Source of the DNA: Phlebotomus papatasi
Taxonomy: Eukaryota > Arthropoda > Insecta > Diptera > Psychodidae
Length of the DNA stretch: 64,000 bases
Assembly (NCBI RefSeq): GCF_024763615.1
Contig: NC_077222.1
Location: 16,120,001 to 16,184,000 of the forward strand
Reading direction: 5' to 3'
Shown here: positions 62,433 through 64,000 of the stretch, one piece after another
Layout of the letters: each line of letters begins with the position of its first letter
Position numbering within the stretch: position 1 is the first letter of the stretch
Made by a program: the position numbers and the translations under genes
Notes under the pieces: generated by a model
Told to the model about the DNA's origin: nothing
What the model saw: the letters and a program-made list of their open reading frames with translations, nothing else
The model's database searches: none

Positions 62433-62708
62433 TATGCCCTAGACACACTTACGACTTAAGCCGAGAGACGACTTTTAGTGGAAAATGATGAAAATGCACT
62501 TTAACCATTATTTCTAATATAATTACGCTAAGCCGTCTCTCGGCTAATCCTCAGGTCTGCCAAAGCCCTTATGTGGTGGATACACCTACGGCTTAAGCCG
62601 AGAGACAGCTTAACGTAATTATAATCAAAATAATTATTACGCTTCATTTCCATCAGTTTTCCACTAGACCGTCTCTCGGTTTAAGCATTAAGTCTGTCTA
62701 GGGCATTA
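62433..62708. mobile_element. Two tandem palindromic MITEs, about 136 bp each
   Basis: The left copy runs from ATGCCCTAGACACACTTA to TCTGCCAAAGCCCTTA, and the right copy from GTGGTGGATACACCTACGGC to GTCTGTCTAGGGCATTAA. Both contain CTTAAGCCGAGAGAC and an inverted GTCTCTCGG. Confidence 0.7.
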
Positions 62709-63299
62709 AACATTAGAATCATTAATTTGACAACCTGTGCATAAACTTCCTCTACCTAATCCCTTACTACCAAATTTTATAGACTCTATACAAGTTTCCA
62801 AAAGATCAGCTTGAATCTATTTGGACGCTAGGCTTTTGCCGAAAATAGACACAGACTGATCCTCGAGAATAGGAGAGACTGGGGCAAAAAGTCACAAATC
62901 GAAAATTTCAAAATTCAATATCTTCCAAGATAAAAAAGATAGCAGCTCAAATTTTTTCTATAGATAGCCTTCATAGACCTTCTTCAATGTCGTAAGTTTC
63001 TTAGAATTCGAACAAGGAATTTAGAAAATAAAAAATATCGAAATTTTTAGCCCTATTTTTGAAATATTTTCCTCGCAGAAGATAACAATTATTACCTACT
63101 TATTTTCCAAAATTGATGCACTGGTGAATATTTTCTAAATAATTTGAATTTTTTGAATACGAATCCGTTATCTATTTTAGAATTTCGCAAAAGTTCTTTT
63201 CTCCAGAAATCGTTTTATTAAAAATGGACACTTGGGGTAAAAAGTAACAAAAGGTATAGAGCAAAAAGTAACAAAAAGCGAAACAATTTCTGATGTCTC

Positions 63300-64000
63300 A
63301 CAGCGAAAAGAAACGTCATCAGGATGAGGATTGGATTACTGAATCCGCTGACAAAGCCATTGTAGAAGAGCAGGCAGGCTTCCAGAATAAAAGATCCACG
63401 ATTGACCACCTCTTCAGTACTCGCCAAGTACTGGAAAAAATGCTGGAAACACAATATCGCAGTACAACCACTTTTCGTGGACTTCTGACAGGCCTATGAT
63501 ACAATCAACAGATGAGATCTGTGGAATGCCGCACGGAAGCTAGCCTACACCCAAAGTTGATAAGTTTAGTGGGGATGACCATCCCTAACTCAGTGTGCCA
63601 AGTAAAGGCGATAAGAGAGAAGTCAGGTCAGGAGCCTTCAATGTGTACTCGGGCCTAAGACATGGGGATGATCCTTTCCGACCCTCTAGAACCTTGCCTT
63701 GGTGTATGCGGTGCGCAGATCCGGGTATAATAAGAAGTCATGATAAAGAAGACTCGCGATAAAGGAGACATTCTTCGAGTTAGCCATCATGGTCAACAAA
63801 GAGAACAAAGATCAAGATCTACATATCCATACTACTACCAATGATCACGGATGGTCTGGAAACAACACTCTTGGCCCGCTCAAATGAAAGAAACATGTTG
63901 ATTTCTGAAAGACCGGTCTTACGACGAATCTTTGAACCCCATTGACGAGAAGACTAAGCTGGGTCGGTCACATCTACCGAATTCCAGGGAAAAGGATGCC
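63300..64000 (+). pseudogene. Non-LTR retrotransposon reverse transcriptase fragment, broken
   Basis: EEQAGFQNKRSTIDHLF followed by RQVLEKMLE is the start of a reverse transcriptase palm region. LISLVGMTIPNSVCQVK and, near 63940, a segment that translates like the WVGHI..R motif of ORF2 ends follow in other frames. Frameshifts and a stop break it. It runs off the right edge and is of the same broad type as the fragment at 59800. Confidence 0.8.

Larger units (their letters stand above)
60779..63300. other. Upstream dco intron or flank, no recognised gene
   Basis: No upstream dco exon was recognised here. The stretch contains a CT microsatellite, two tandem palindromic MITEs and AT-rich DNA. 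Confidence 0.45.

Noticed and set aside
1..64000. tRNA, rRNA and CRISPR features
   Set aside because: No tRNA B-box context, rRNA stretch or regularly spaced repeat-spacer array was seen by eye; a covariance-model search would be needed to exclude small RNAs.

Overview
The window is nuclear DNA from an animal, most likely an insect and probably a dipteran. The reasons are genes split by mostly short introns (52-91 nt), a casein kinase whose C-terminal tail resembles Drosophila Dco/Dbt, an AT-rich background and a heavy load of small DNA transposons. The exact species cannot be read from the sequence. One assembly gap of exactly 500 N lies at 14756-15255.

Three conserved genes could be assembled exon by exon, and the reading phase matches at every junction. 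(1) The minus strand from about 15459 down to 230 carries Gcn2, the uncharged-tRNA-sensing eIF2alpha kinase: pseudokinase, kinase, HisRS-like and C-terminal domains. Its N-terminal RWD part was not found. (2) The plus strand 23955-45411 carries the complete heavy chain of cytoplasmic dynein 2 (DYNC2H1, Drosophila btv), the retrograde motor of intraflagellar transport, with seven exons and 4165 codons. Its last intron is 8.7 kb while its others are 31-66 nt. (3) The minus strand 60778 down to 50359 carries the 3' part of dco/doubletime (CK1 delta/epsilon), the clock kinase; its first exon or exons lie beyond the right edge. btv and dco are convergent. A weaker candidate, a short single-pass membrane protein, is at 19463-19939 on the plus strand.

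Almost everything else is repeat. The introns and intergenic DNA hold a layered set of foldback elements, MITEs with TA or TTAA target sites, decayed mariner/Tc1 transposons, non-LTR retrotransposon fragments and several tandem arrays with units of about 168, 197, 295 and 320 bp. The most unusual are foldback elements whose arms are made of a degenerate minisatellite (four copies) and a TA-flanked 1.28-kb element in the btv intron. That element sits inside one of the foldbacks and carries a fragment resembling the C-terminus of DDB1/CPSF-A proteins. The first intron of btv appears to be only 31 nt.

The three main genes act in separate pathways (amino-acid starvation response, cilium transport, circadian and growth signalling). 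Nothing in the sequence suggests a shared operon-like function.
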